A DNA stretch of 64,000 nt from Lycocorax pyrrhopterus obiensis (GCA_014706295.1 JACSVZ010000004.1:89101047-89165046), one strand, 5' to 3'; numbered from the stretch's first letter, positions 1-14,810 are shown. Notes: a model not told the origin generated them from the letters alone. Numbers and translations: made by a program.

Positions 1-2519
1 TTTTTTTATCATGTTAGCATACCAAGATAATCTTGGTACATTCCTGTCTTCCATCTTTAAATAAGTGTGCATTTCCATGTAAAATCAGAAGTCAATTAAC
101 TTCCTTATTCTCTGTCAAATTCAATTATAAGTGTCTCAGATGTCAGACCCAAACACCTGTGTGTTGGCAGGCTGACAGGATAGGACATCTGCAAATGGGT
201 CTTTTAGACCTGTTTCCGCCAGTTATGTCAGCCAAATAAGAAAGCTTCTTTATTTCTTGATAAGACTCCTTAACACAGAGGGAGTAACCATTATTTAAAA
301 TTGTTTTATAAATTTATGTCAGCTTCAAACTAGTTACACCACCCCCATCCTCCTCTCTCCATATGACTACATGGAAACTACCCAATAGTTTATTTTTCCA
401 CTAAGAAGGCTTCTCATTTTCAACCTGCTTGCAATTGTGATTTGTTCTTTTTTTCCCAGCCTTGCCTTCAGCTGGTACGATGTTTCTTATGACCTGGTGT
501 TTGCCTTCCAGTGTCTTCATAGTGACTACATTTTAATCTCATTTCTCAGATTGTGGCTGTAAAAACCTTCCAGTATCCTCTTAAAAGCTCTCCAGTTCTT
601 GATTTCTTATAGTGTCCTGCTCTGCATTTCCTTCGTATTCAATTACTCTAATTTGAACATGGGTAATCAGATTTGTATGCAGGCCTTCAGATAAGGTCAT
701 AACAGTTTCTTGTACTTATCTTTTTGCTTGGTAAGTACCTCATTTAACACACAGAGAGATTGTTGTTTTTACCCTCATGTCCCCAGGGCTTTCAAGCACA
801 GGATGGACTCGATTTTTATGAATGTAGGTCTTTTCTCAAATGAGATCCTCAAAAGTGGTCAGGTTAAAAAAGGTATTGTCTTGGGTTTATTTGTTATCAT
901 ACATGAGGTGATGAACTAGAGGTAGTCTTCCAATTACATTTTTGTTGTTGACAGTTTGGGAGTTTAGTGCTGTGGAAGGATAGTTAAGAAAACAGGAGTT
1001 CCTTCATTGTTGCTAGAAGGTCTTTCTCAGAATGCGAAGGGCAGATGCTGCATACACTTCTGATCATCATACTGACAAACTGGAAGACAGACCATAGAAT
1101 GCACTGAATGTTTTCAAGGAGATGGAAGGGCATTCTTTTGATATTTTTAAGAGAATAACTAATTACTTTTGATTTCTGATAGCTGGCAAAGTTTCTGTTT
1201 ATAAATTTTGCACAGCCTCATATCCTTTTTATAGCCTCGGCCTCGACTGTCATGCTCCACTTGTTCACCTCTTTCAAGAGAGATCTAAAAATTCAAAATA
1301 TCGCTTGCTGTTCTCAGTTCACCTAGGAAAGTGTGTAGTACATCAGAGGCAAAATAAGTATGAGGAAATAGAAGGTTTTAGTTCTAACTTCAGATTGTCT
1401 TTGCACTTGAGAGTTTCCTGGCATTCTTTGTATGATATTGACTTTTATGGTCTTATAACCAACAGCAAGACATTTATTACATAATAAAAGTAAACACACT
1501 AAAAATAAAATCCATCAATCTTTGGTTATTACCTGCAAAAGAAAATTAAAATATCAATCTTACTGTGGAAGACGTATTCAAGTTTTAAAGTTGCTGTATA
1601 CTCCTAAATGATTTTCATAGCTTTCAATCCAATACAATTTTGCACATCCTTAGAGATGGACAGACACAGCTGGGTAAATGCTTGTAAAACAAGAAAGCTG
1701 TATCTTTCAAAAGTGATATAATCTAAGCATTTTGTCTAACAAATATTGCAATGGTTTATGTGTGCACAAATACAGAAATTAGCATCTAACAGGAAAGAGA
1801 TTTCTTCTGATCCTGGGATAGTATGAAATAAGATAGGAAAAAATAAACATAACAGCTTTATTTCTGTCAGCCAATAAGGCTTTGGGTTTTTGTTTTATTT
1901 GTTTGGATTATTTTCAGAAAAAAAATTGCAGGTGGACCCAACAAAGACAGTCTGAACAAAAAAGTTGCCAACAGACAGAGGACCATGTTGGATGCTGCAA
2001 TATGTACATATCTGTGCCACGTAGACCCTTGAACACGGCATTTGACACCTTGTAGTGTAAATATGGCTTAATTATCAGGTATTCCATGAACTTGCACTTC
2101 GCATGTTTTTGTTTCTGTGAGTGAACTCTTCCTTCCCCTAGAGTAAAACTAACAAAATCCATTAATTTTTGATGAAATAATTTTTAAGAAGGATGTAAGT
2201 TTGATGTTAGGTAACTTGCAGACTAAAGCTTTCCCATGCTAGTTGTATCTGTGTGGGTGTGTGTATGTGCACATGTGCCAATGACAGACAATTTGGTACT
2301 ACCCTTCTAATAGCAGATTCTGATCATGATTATTTGTAATTCTTGAGTTGAGAAAAATTTCCTCATTTCATTTTGGAGTAAATAAAGGTGAAAACTCTGT
2401 GCATGAGTCACTTAGTGACTCCGTGTAAGCTCTTCCAATCTGCTGTTGAACTGAAAGTTAAAACCTGAAAAAGATACTCCGTTTACTGGAGGTCCATCAC
2501 TGCTGAAGTACAAAACAAG

Positions 2520-3262
2520 CTGTTATTGGGCCCAGGGGTGTTTAATGTCTTCATTAATGACCTGGAGAACAGAGTGCATGCTCAGCAAGCTTCCAGGTAA
2601 TAGAAAACTTGGAAGAATGGTTGATATACCAGATGGTTAGGCTGCCATTCATAGGGATCTTCAAAAGATCTGGAAATAAGCAAGCAGAAATCTCATAAAA
2701 CTCAATGAAGAGAAATCCAAATCTTTCATCTGGGTATTAGAAGCCCCAGACATCAGTAATGGAGAGACCAGCTCTGCAGAGTAGAACCTTGGGGCAACCA
2801 GGGATCAGCAATATGTCCTTGTGGCAAAGAAGACCAAGAGCATTTGAAGTTGTGTTAGGTAGAGTCCTGCAGCAGGTTGAGGGAGACCATTATTCTTTCC
2901 TGCTCAGCACTGGTGAGACCACACCTGGAGTGGTGTGCCCAGGTCTGGGGCCCCAGTATGAGAGAGAGACATGGACATATTGAATTGAGTGCAGCGAGGG
3001 GCCACGAAGACGGTTAAGGGCTTGGCATATCTGACCTGAGGAAAGAGACATCTGGGATTGTTCAGCCTGGAGAAGAGAAGGCTCAGGGGAATCTTACTGA
3101 GTTGTGCAAATGCCCTGCTGGGGAGGGGTAAAGATATGATGCATCTCGCCTTTTTTTTTTTTTTTTTTTTTGACTGGCAAGGTGAGAGGCAATGAAGACA
3201 AAGTGAAATACACAAAATTCCATTTAAACACAACAAAAAGCTTTTAAAACTTCTTCTTCTTC
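2520..3262 (+). mobile_element. CR1 LINE, 3' part, sense orientation
   Basis: The sequence follows the familiar order of the CR1 reverse-transcriptase end: a 'gggcccaggggtgtt' start, then the 'ttcattaatgacctgga' stretch, 'agcaatatgtccttgtggc', 'gtgagaccacacctggagt', 'ttcagcctggagaagagaagg', and near the end 'aagttccattt'-like sequence. It is diverged and carries a poly-T run at about 3151-3170 that interrupts the match. It is non-functional. The open frames across it are remnants. The boundaries are approximate, and the 3' end runs into the TTC/AAT microsatellite. Confidence 0.85.
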
Positions 3263-3342
3263 TTCTTCTTCTTTATAATAATAATAACAATAATAATAAT
3301 CATAACAACAATAATAATAATAACAATAACAATAATAGTAAC
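3251..3342. repeat. TTC and AAT/AAC compound microsatellite
   Basis: Seven to eight TTC units (3251-3273) are followed directly by imperfect AAT/AAC trinucleotides to about 3342. It abuts the 3' end of the CR1 fragment, a usual place for such tracts to grow. Confidence 0.9.
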
Positions 3343-5729
3343 CTAAACAGACATGGTTTGGACAACATGCTCTGGCTTCTTTGTCTCTTTTGCTTTCCAA
3401 AACCTGTCATTTTCATGTAAGCAAGTTTGTAGACCATGTTGGTCTTGAGAATAAAGAATTTTTTGAAGAGTAGACTATAAACCATGTTGTCTTGAGAATA
3501 AAGGATTTTGCAAATTTTGCACTGTGCCATTTCTGTCATGGTACTGTCCCTCTCATAAATGACCTACTTACATCTACAGTGTTTCATGCTAACAGAAATC
3601 AGAGCTAGTAGTTCAATTAACTATTCATGGTACATAGCTTCTGGAAATAGAAAGGACGACATTGTCTAATAAACTGACAGTGAAGTATTATATACTTTCC
3701 AATTGAGTCAATATTTAGAATTATTTAAAAAAGAAATGTCAAAATCTACTGTAATGGAGCTTAATGTAAGACATTAGAAACTTTGAAAAAATCAAATATA
3801 TTGATTTTGTAGTCTTTCTCTAGGTATAAATGGCAAGTTTTACAGAATTCTTTAGAATTAATTTTTCAAGGGAAATTTTATTACTTCCACCTTAGACACA
3901 GCACTATATTTTTTGCATAAAAGATTTATTAAACACTTTTACGTGTATGTATCCATAAATATCTAAGTCCGTCCTTCGGCCAGTACAGTACATTTTTTTT
4001 TTGAAAGACTGTTAATTTTTATCCTGAGTTCCTTTTGAAATGAAGATGTTTTCTGAATTTGAGTAGAGACTTCAGTTTCAGTGCCATTCTTGCAAGAGAA
4101 TTTAGCATTTTTTCATCTCCTATTTCTGAGCTTGTTGTGTTCTGTTTTTATAATGAGTATAGTTACCACCTTCCTCAAACCTCTGCAAATACAGTTGAAT
4201 GTATATCTTCTATTTATGCATGAAATGGCAAAATGCAGCTCTTACTATAGCCATGTGGACAGGGTATCATGGGCTGTGCCTCATACTTATTGAACATCTT
4301 GAAATATGCCCTGAAATTTTCTGAAACCGTGATTTTCTCCACAGAGCTTCTGAAGTCCCTTCCAGTATTGTAATTCCAAAGCTGTCAGTGGTATCAAGGG
4401 ACTATCTGACTTCCTCCTAACTCATGCTTTTTCCTTTGTGTGTGATTTTGCCCGTGGCCACCAATTTAAGGTAATGTTAGAAAATACTTAGGGGTCTGTA
4501 GTAGAGGGACTATGGAACCAAAAAAAAGTCAGCAAGTTTACATTTGGCTAAACTTAAGTGCAACTTGGAAAACATTTTCAGCTGTTTCAGTAACAATAGG
4601 AAAAATAAAAAATAGAATAGATCCTTGTAAAGTCATGTAAAGATATTGAAATAAATGGAGGAAAACCATTTACTTAGTTCCTTTTCTTTCTTGTTTCCCC
4701 TTTCTGTTTTTCCTAATTGGTATTAAGCTGCTTTCTGAATTGTTGCTGTCAAGTTCCAACTACTATGTGTGGCCTATATAAGCTGAGCAACTGGTTCATG
4801 GAAGGGTGAAACTGACATTATTTTAACTGACATAAGCAGTTTGAGATTTTTGCTGCTAAAGCCTCTAGGCGATCTTTGCAATCTAGTTGATGATGGTGAC
4901 ATCTGAGAAAAAAAGAAATCTGTTGTTTCTCCTGAAAATTATTTTCAAATTGAGCCTCTGAATACTAACTTCAGCAAAGGCTGGGAAATTAATTTTCATA
5001 GTTTTATAACCAGTGTTAAATCCAGATGTCTTACTCGTGTAACAATTAATAGGAGTTGGGCTGTCAGAGACCTCAAATCCATCAGGATTTATCAGAAAGT
5101 ATCTTTTTTTAACTTAACCTCTTAAACCAAAAGAAAAAAAAAATCTTACTGAATCAGGACATTGCATTGCCAGTAGCTGTTATGATGCCATGAAGTGGCA
5201 GTGGCAGTGGCACTGCTTGAAGAGAACATATGAAAAACTTTAGGCACTTCTTATTGCATATTTAAAGACTCTTGCATTCTAGTGTGGACACCATAGTAAG
5301 AAAACTTGGGTGGAATAGTCCTTCAAAAGTTTATTCAGTCCAGTGACAGCTACCATTTAAATTTTGGTTTAGGTTGGGTTTTTTTTCCATTATCAACCAC
5401 TGCTGTTTAATTTTAGGCAATTTCTCTGTTATGATAAATCGGAAAGAGGTAGGTGGTGAAGTTTAACATATAAAAAAAAAAAAAGAAGGAAACTCTTCAT
5501 AAGTGAAAGCAAAGGATTACTACATTTAAAGTGCTGTCAGTATTCTTTCAAGTGGCCTGTGTTGCAAATATATGTAGAGTTTAGCCTTAAAAAGAATCTT
5601 GAAAAGGCTGTGTAAATAAGTGATCCCATACATGCCATCTAAGAATGAGTAATTTGTTAAATATGAGTTTATTTCACTAAAAAATCTTAATTAATAAAGA
5701 GTGCTACAGATTGATCTGTGCTAGGAAGT

Positions 5730-6392
5730 TGTCCCGGTTTGAGACAAATTAAGGGAAACGCTCTGGGAGGAACATCCCCTCCAAAGAAGGCAGGTTTCAG
5801 CCACCCCTCCCCCCCCAGGTTCAGAAAGAATTTTTCCTCGGAGGAAAGGGAAATGGAAAAAAACCTATTTATTTAACAAACACAGTGCGTGCAGGCATGG
5901 GAAAAGAGTAATACTGAATAATAATAAACAGTAAAACCTCTCTCTATGGAGAGAACCTGGGCGGATTTCAGAGTCCTTTGTGGATGTGGCTCTCTCCTAC
6001 CTGGAGCTGTAATTTCAGCGTGGGCCCCTCTGGGCCGAGGTGTAAGGCCTCCCGGTGATGTTCTGGTGTTGCTGAACAGTCCAGAAGAGAAGAAGAAGAA
6101 GAAGAAGAAGCCAAAGTCCCAAGGCTCTGTGCTTTAGCTAACAAACAAGAAACTAGCTAAAAATCAAAAGGAATGTAACTCTCTTCCCTGCTGCAGAAGT
6201 GGAGCAGCTGGGCAGAAGAAGCCAGCGAGCCATCTCTGTTTTAGAGCACAGTGCCAAAGGAATTCCACCAGCTTCCCCCCCCTCCCCCCACCTCTCTTAA
6301 AGGTCTGCCTTAACAGGATTCATGTCTGAGCATAGAAAAGGCGGTAGGGGATACACATCATAAAGTCACCCCAAGAAAGGAGTGAACACTAC
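5730..6392 (-). mobile_element. Probable solo LTR of an endogenous retrovirus
   Basis: It begins TGTCCCGGTTTGAGAC on the + strand, close in form to the start of the intact LTRs later in this window (TGTACTGGTTTGAAAA). As there, a TTTATT motif (AATAAA on the - strand, near 5869) lies not far in, which indicates - orientation. The sequence is unlike the AT-rich flanks, with C-rich runs and a GAA repeat inside. A possible end is ...CACTACA at 6393. No convincing target-site duplication was seen, so the right boundary is uncertain. No internal genes accompany it, hence a solo LTR. Confidence 0.5.
6083..6110. repeat. (AAG)n microsatellite
   Basis: Nine or so AAG units lie inside the probable solo LTR. 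Confidence 0.9.
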
Positions 6393-9300
6393 ATAGGTTT
6401 TTTGTCTGTCAGAATGGTGAAAATAGACACGCCACTTGAGGAGAAAATCATCAGAGAAAGACATCCTTGGCTATCCCACTCTGTGTATTTTTGCAAAGAC
6501 TAAATACAAAGACTAAACAGATTCTTTTTCAAACACTGTAATTACTTTTTTTTCCAAATTTGGAAAGGATGAGTGAAAAAAAAAGGATGTGAAGCATGGT
6601 GAGAGCACTCTAATGTTAGTTCTATATAAAAAATCCATTTTCTTAAGTGCTTCAGAGTAGTATAGTTTATAATTGTTCTCAATACGCAGTGAACATCAAA
6701 TTATTTAATGAATCAAGATCCTGTGACTGCAGTCTTATTGACGGTAGACCTCAGTAAATCTACAGACAAATATGTTTTTTTTACTGAAAATTTGGCAATG
6801 AATTTAAAGCTTGATGGATGCACATGATAGCTTTGGTCAGCTAGAATTCTCATAACCCAAAGATTAAACTATTTTGTTCACTATTAGGAACCTTCAAAGG
6901 CTAATTCATCTTAGGTCTAGACTGGAAGCAGTGAAGTCTGTGCAGATGAAACTGTCTATCTCAATATACTTCAGTCAAAGTTTTAGAAAAGCACATAAAT
7001 AATGTAGCTGAATGCTTGAATTTGAAAAGGGGTGAAATCCTGTGAACTATTACATGTATTATTGAGTATGGCTGTCATTCTCAGATCACTCATTTTTTAC
7101 TGGGTTTTAGGAGGTTGTGGTAACGTGCGTGCCAGTTTCAGGATGTCAAGTACCATTTTCTCTGGAGTTCTTGACAAACTCGTAGTGGTAAGAAGATGCA
7201 GGTAAACATCATATTGTAGAAGACTTCACACAGATGCAAGACTGACTGGCTGCAATACAGTTTCAACAGTTAGCCAGTGACAGTTGTTATTTATATGGCA
7301 GATACAGATTTTCTGTGATGTCTTTCCTTGGGAATGCAGTTGATCAGAAATCATAGCAGCTTTGAATACTGCATTTTTTTTTTCTGATAGAACACCCTCT
7401 CATAAAAATAAAAACTGGCTTTTGGATTGTATAAATTTTTGCTGCCTGCATCAGATCGTTTGATGAAACTACTTCAATTTACAGTTCTTTGTAAAAATGT
7501 TTTTATTAGAAAATACCATAAAGAGATTCTTGTCTCAAATCCAAGTATTCTGCTGTATCAAAGGAGGTAACAAGTTTTTATTTGTTTGACTTGAACAAAT
7601 GCTTGTGTTAACCAATCATGTCTAAGGCAGCAAAAAGGGGAAAGTTTGAAAAGAGAGCAGTACCACTTTTCATAGTGCTAAAAACATGTAATAGCATATA
7701 GCAATATATGCTGCAGCTTATAATAGATCTTTGTTTTCAGCTTTTTGGAATACAAATTATTATCTTGATTTTATTCCAATAATTCTGATGTCTTTATTTT
7801 ATGTGTAATCACTTCAGTGTATTTTATATGTAATCTCTCTCATATATGTGAATCAAACACTGACTTTTTTAACAATGTGAGTGAGCACATCCAAAGAAAT
7901 ACCCTAGTCTGTTAAGCCTACTGAAACAGTACAAAATAAGCCAGGTATCATATTGTTTGCTTCTACTTTGGATAGCTATTTACAAACAGCCTAATTAGTT
8001 TCCATAATTCAAGAAATCTTACATCTTGGATCTGCAACTTGAGTGGAACATATGTTTAACTCATCATTCATTAGAGTGTTAGGTGATTTTTGTTCCCTTG
8101 CTAATATTTATAGAATTATTTTTGTATTTCTATCATAAAATGATGTTGTAAGTGAAAGTATTCTCTCTTTGAATTTTTTTTGTTTCTTGACCTTTTCAAA
8201 ATTTTGTTGTATAATTTCCATTGTAAATTAAGTGTAATTGCTATCATTTAAATGCTACTGTGACTAACTGAGTAATGAATTAAGGGTGCACATTCAATAA
8301 TTAAACTTACATGGTATAATGGGGCATAATTAATATTGATATATTGATATAACGCTTTACATCATTCTGAAGATATGCTTGTATTGAGTAATTAATCCTC
8401 TCAACATGCAGGTTAGAGGTTGGCATGGTTATGTTTATTCTGCAGATGGGTAGAGCAAGGAAAAAGAGAAGTATGGGGTGAAAGCTTGTTCATCAAACAT
8501 GTGGCTTGTGAGATAACACCTGAATTATATGTGAGCTTTTCAGACCACCATTTCTTTGATGCACATGTTTATCTTCTGTGCTCTGTTCATGACACATTTC
8601 TGCTCCCTCTACTTATTTGTCCTTCTCTAAGGGAAATTAAAGGATCTTACTTTGTACTACTTTAGTGAAAGGAATGGTGTGCCATTAAAAACTTTCAAAG
8701 AAATTTGAGAACAAAACCAATCCCATTTTCTTCCTCCCCAACACATATTTTTGGTTTTTGTAGTGGAGTATTATCTCTAAAATGGTAACTTGTTCAATCT
8801 CTTTCAAATACCTAATATTTACAAATGGTAGTAAGTTTCTGCAATTAAAAAAAAGAAAATACATCCATTCATATTTTCCCAATGTCACTGCTTAGTTTTC
8901 CTTCACATTTTCTGTTTCTTTTAACAAATATTGACTTAGTGTATTTTCTAGAACCTGAACTAATTTGAAACTAAGAAGAAAATCAAACTTTTTTATGTAT
9001 TTGAGACTTTAATTTACTGACAGAGAACAGTTAATTATTAGATTCTTTTAAACTGCTATTTCACCACCTAAATGAAAACTGTACATAAAGGGCTTTCTAC
9101 TGCCTGCATCCATAATTATGTTGTATGAATATCTTTGCAATATTTACAAGGTAGAATTAAGTAAAAAGTTCTTTCACTTAATTCAAAGAAAAGCAGCAAG
9201 ATATGTAGGATACTTTGCTTGAAAATAGATCTGTAAAGCACTTAATTGAAGGACTGTTAAACCAAGAACTGAGTTTGAAATTAGCTTTGAAAACGATGAT

Positions 9301-9490
9301 GTCTGTTACAAACTGAAATATTTTGTGCAAGTAGATTCCGTAACCTAATTTCACCTTCTTTGTATAAGGAATACTGTTAAAAAAAAAAAAAAAAGGCAAA
9401 AAGAACCAAAACACAACAGCCAAAGCCAAATAGTTAATTGTAATTGTTGGACAAGTATTTATTATTTTATTCTGCAAATTTTAACTGTAA

Positions 9491-9718
<228 letters not shown>

Positions 9719-10204
9719 TGAAGACATGAAATAGCTGTTAAATACAAACAGCAGATTAAATAAATTTGTTCTGAGGTGTTTTTTTTCCCTAAATTTAAGT
9801 GTACTAATGTACTGTCTAAAAATCGACACCATTTAAAACTGTAATTACTAAAGCAGTGACACTCCAGAGTTTTCACTCAGAGATAGATGTTATCTACTTA
9901 CCTTTTTTCCTTCCCTTTTACATGGGGCATAGCAATATCAATTTCATGGCAGTACTTGGCCAGGAAAAAGCTTCAATGATGTAAACTTTGAAGGAGGGTT
10001 CAGTCCCTTTGAGGCCCACTCCTGCTCAGAGCACGGATAACTTTAAAATTGTGTCAGATTGCTCAAGGCTTTTCCCAGTTAAAAATTTAATATCTCCATG
10101 GATGGAGATTCTAAAGTCTCTCTGGAAACCTGTTATGGTTCCCAGCTACCCTTATTCTCATATCCAATTTAAATTAGAATTTTAGAGATTATGTCTATTT
10201 CATC

Positions 10205-11965
10205 TTCTCCTGTTGTGGGTCTATGAAAAGATCCTGTTTCCATTCTGGCTCTTCCCTAAACTAAACAGTGCTGTTAGATTTTCACATACCCTCCACTGGT
10301 CCAGGCTGAAAAATCCTTTTCCTTCATCCTCTTGTCTCATGCATTGTGTTCTTCAGCATCCTGAAGTTTTAGTGGCCATCCTCTGGTCTTGTTCTAGTCT
10401 GTCAAAGTCAGTGTCTCTTTTGTACTGAAGGACCCTAGGTTGGACAAAGCATTCTAGACAGGGCCCCCTAAGTGTCAAGCAGATGAACACTAACTCTCTC
10501 TCTTTAGCTGCTGGCTATGCTATTGCTCATGCACCCAATACGAGGTAAGCTGTCAATACTGCAGAAGTGCACAACACACTCAGCTTGTGTTTCACCGGGA
10601 CTTCAGGTCCTTTTGCAAGAGCTGCCACCTGGCAAATAATTTTTGCATGAAATGATCCTGTTCCAGGTACAGGACTTTGCATTTCTGTTTTGGAATTTCA
10701 TGAGATTTCTGTTATTCTTCCAGCTTGTCAAATCCTGTCATAAAAGTCTGTCTGAATGGCAGTCCTGCCCTTCAAGACATCAGCCCATGAGATCCTGTTT
10801 ATCACTTCACAAATAAGTTGAAATCTGCTCTGCTGAAGTCCGGGGAGTTAATTCTATAAATTGCTGTTCTCGCTTCCCTCAAGATATTCAGCTAATGCTT
10901 ATTGTGACCACAGCTGCTGTTGAATATCACTTATCTGAATGTTCTTTGCTCCTACACCAGGTTGGCCTGTCCGGTACCTGCATTAAAAAAATTATTCCCA
11001 ATGACATTAGATATCTAGTGCATTGCTTGCCCTCTGCTGTGCTCCCATCCCCAGAGATGCTGGCGTGGTTAAAATCTTTGATGATAGCCAGACCTTGTGT
11101 CTGGGAAACTTCTAGTACTTTAGCGGTTTTGATCACTGCTCGGTCAGATGGCCTGTAGCAGGTATTCACCATAACGACCTCCCTCTAGATTTTCCCTTCT
11201 CATTCTAGCCCGCAGGAGCTCAAGAGCTCACTGCCTGTAGTGCAGCAGAGAGAGCTCTGTTAATTCAAGATCCTACTTTGTGTAAGGTGCAGCCTCTCCT
11301 TTTTTCCCTGCATTTCCCAGGAGTCTATGTCTATCCATTGCAGCCCTTCAGTCAGGTGAACTGTCCCGCCAAGTCTCTGATCTCAGTAACACCACAGTTC
11401 TGACTGTATATGCACTCCCAGTTTGTCCAGTGTGCTTCCCATGAAGTTCATACCGGCACTTCAAATGGCTTCCTGTTGCTTTGTGAGGGGGAGGGAGAGA
11501 AACATCCATTGCCTTGTCCACCCTGTCTTCTTCCCTGGGCCTGTTCTCCCAGTGGCCTTTAGGTTTTGGCCTGTGTCCACGACAAACTTAGTTCAGAGCT
11601 CTCTTCACTAGCTCAGCAAAACTCTTGCCCTGTTCAGACAATCAGATCCAATGTCTCCCCTCCTGTCCTCATTCCTTGAAGGGCACCCTGTGGTCAAAGA
11701 GATCAAAGCCCTGTTGCCCAGCACCAGCTCCTTAGTAAAGCGCTGTTCTGCTGGAAACTGATACTCCCACCTGAACTTTTCTCCTTGTATTAAGGAGAGC
11801 CCCTCTGGTCTCCTGTGCTCTTCAGCCCATTCTCACGCCCTGTGGATGCCCTTTACTGCTATGACTACCACTGCCTCAGCAGTATTACTGGTACCCCTGT
11901 GGATGAGCAACAAAGGGCAGCTGTTTTATCCAGTAATGGTTACTTGTGGCTGAGGGCTCTTATAT
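10205..11965 (-). mobile_element. Old, internally deleted CR1 LINE with endonuclease remnant
   Basis: Read on the - strand, two CR1 parts are visible. Between about 11172 and 10927 the translation keeps the endonuclease signature (CYRPSD, then KDFNHASIS, then a degenerate DRPTW motif), equivalent to YRPP...GDFNHP...EPTR in intact CR1. Between about 10760 and 10290 the + strand reads like the reverse complement of the reverse-transcriptase end ('caggactttgcatttctg', 'aatggcagtcctgcc', 'ccaggctgaaaaatcc'). The two parts lie closer than in a full-length element, so reverse-transcriptase sequence is missing between about 10780 and 10800. It is strongly diverged and dead. The 11600-11965 end is a weaker match. 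Confidence 0.7.
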
Positions 11966-14790
11966 CGCAATTCCTCGCAGCAAAGAAATATTTCATAATT
12001 TTCTGTGCTCCAAAACAAATGCAAGGGTGACTAATCAAAAAAACACCATAAATATTTTGGCCATGTCTGTTTTTTGTATTTATTTTCAATCAGTTCTCGA
12101 CAGAGATTTCTTTTACTAGTGCTTCAAAACAGAAAGAAACAAAAATTTTCTGACCATTCAGTGTCTGATCTTAGATGTTTGGTTTTTGGGGTTTTTTTTG
12201 TCCTTTTAGTAAGAGGCAGCAAACAAGTGTCAGAAAGATATACATAAGTTCATGGTGTCATCGATGTCTACTAAATATTTCTTCTATTTCTGCCAATACT
12301 GCCTGTTTTGGCAGCGCTTGCCTGCATACAAATATCTTTAACAGGACTGAAATTCTGTCCATAATTTGTAACTCTGTGAATTTGACCTTTTAATAAAAAA
12401 CCAAGTGTGGTCCTAAACCTCCTGCAGAACTTACACGAAATCCAAAGAATTCTGTGTACATTCTGGCAAGAAATGAGGATCATAACAGAAAAGTTATTTA
12501 ACAGTTAATGATTTATGTGAGCTGAGCCATTGCCTCAGTGAATTTTTAGAATCCATGTGGAATGTGGATTTGATAAGAGATTTTAGACATTCCTTTTTTT
12601 ATTTCATTTTATCAGTCTGGAACATATGCCATGAGGTAGCCCTTTCCATTCACTATGTCTTCAAGCAAGACATGTTCCCCTATTGTTTCTCCAGGAACCT
12701 TGATCTTTTCCATGAAAGCATCTTTTGTCACAGTTTTGTTTCCAGATGGTAGTCTTCTTTCTTGTCATCATAAACTAATTTCATGGCACACATGTAAGAT
12801 AATGTTACAGAATTAAATAAAGCTCTGCGGCTTATATTCTAAAAAATCGTAACAGCCTTGTTCTCTGTGCTATGTTTCCCTAGTTTTGCTGATGCTGAAA
12901 AATTACTATTTTCTGCAGTTTTGGTGCATGATAATTCCAGAAGCATTAAGAAGCTGGTGTCCCATAATTTATACGTTGTCTAACTGTATAACTGCTGGTT
13001 TTGCTAGAAGAATTCCTAGTGAACTTCTAAATCTCCAGGCGGATGTAGACAGCATTGATTCTTGTATTCATCATTTTATTTCGCTGGCTGCTGCTCAGTT
13101 TCAGAGGTTCACTTTTTAAAGTAAAGCCACAGTGAGAGTCGTGGAGCTGGGCTGTACTGAAAGCTCATTGATGGCTTAGAATGAACTCTGAACAAAAATC
13201 AAATGAGTCAATGACATTTCTAGAAAGTTTAGAGAATTTTACAGTCAAGACATTTGCTTTTTTTTTTTTTTCGATTTTCTTTCAAAAAAAAACCTCAGAT
13301 CCCCCAAATAAAAAACAATCCCCAAATAAAAGTTTAAAGGTAAATCCTGAAATGTGAGGTAATTATTAAAACTTATTCCTGTTTTTCCATAAGGTAAATA
13401 AGAGCAACTATGGACTTTTCAACTATTATAAGAAAGCCAGGAAGTTTATCATGAGTTTCTGAAAAAAAATTGTATAGGTGACTTACAAAAATATTCAGAG
13501 AGAATCAATGGTCCCCCTATATTCTGTTAACATGGTTTTTTTCCCTGAGAATTAAAAAGGTCTTTATTGTCTCAATCTCAGCTACCATAATAGGGTCACC
13601 CAAAACATTTGCCTTCTTTGTCTTGAGGTTGAAATACTGTGTCTGAAACAGTCTGAAATACAAGTCTGAAACATTTTGAAAGTTAATTTCATTCTCTTCA
13701 GTAGTTCCTCTAATAGCTGATTTATGATATGTGACTACTTCTAAATGAACTTTGTATAATTAGGTTCTCAATTCTCAGTAATTTTGAGAATCCCTAGTTG
13801 ATTATAGTTGCATGAGTCGAGATTTTTATGAAGCTAACATTAGGAATACAAATTGGATTAGTGATATTACAATGGTAAGCTTTTTTCTCACAATAAAAAT
13901 AGCTGTGAAGGGAAGAACATGTAATATATTATCATTAAAAACACATCCATCTACTGGAGGAAAAATAAAGAAGACAATAAAGTAAAAAAATCATATGTCA
14001 GAAAAGTCCAAAAGGAACAAGTAATAATTAATCAGGTTTCAGATTTATGAACTATTACTGGAGAAATATTGTGGTTAAAATATATATTTTTTACATACAC
14101 ACATACACACACATAGAGGTATATTTATATATATCAAAAATTAAAAAAGGTATTCCTAGATAAAGGAAGAAAGGAAAAAGAGTCTATGATTCACTTAGAA
14201 TAAAATAAACTGAATTCAGAGATGCAGAGCTGATATTTTTGAAAAATAATAGCTAAGACAAATTGATGGTTTTGTTATTATCCGTACCTTCTGCGATAGC
14301 AAGCAATTCTCTGATATAATTTCTTCTCAGCCTCTTGATGTATAGACAAATACTGTTTAATAAGTTTAAGGAGGAGAAAAAGATGTCCTGATCCCATATT
14401 TATCCATGTTTACATTAAAAAAAAACTAAAAAGGGAAATAAAAAGAACATTTTCCAATAATTTTTCTTATTAATGTTACGTTATGTGATAAAATGAGAAT
14501 ATTTTCCCTGTATCCACCCTATAGTCTATAATTTTTACAGTGACATAGTAGATTCCTGTCTGAGCAATTTTGTTCACTTCCAGAACAATCTGATTTGGTG
14601 CAATGTTTACATTGAGATGAAATTTGGAAAAAGCCCTCATTGCAACTAGTAAAATAAGAAGCCAGAGGAGTGTTTCAGGAAAAGCATATAGGAAAGCAGA
14701 TCCCGTGTAATTTCTTTCACAGTAGTGCAGGACTAGTAGATCACACCCAACAGAGGTATGGACACAGCTACAAGTACTCATTTATATATC

Positions 14791-14810
14791 TGTGTGTGTG
14801 TGTGTGTGTG
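14791..14810. repeat. (TG)10 microsatellite
   Basis: Ten TG units are followed by a TATG/TATA-rich stretch. It is likely length-variable. Confidence 0.95.

Noticed and set aside
2904..3236. 110-codon open frame on the - strand
   Set aside because: It runs antisense through a CR1 fragment and its poly-T (Lys run); not a gene.
5725..6400. Target-site duplication for the solo LTR
   Set aside because: Flanks GAAGT on the left and TAGG or similar on the right do not match; only an imperfect TAGG similarity several bases away was seen.
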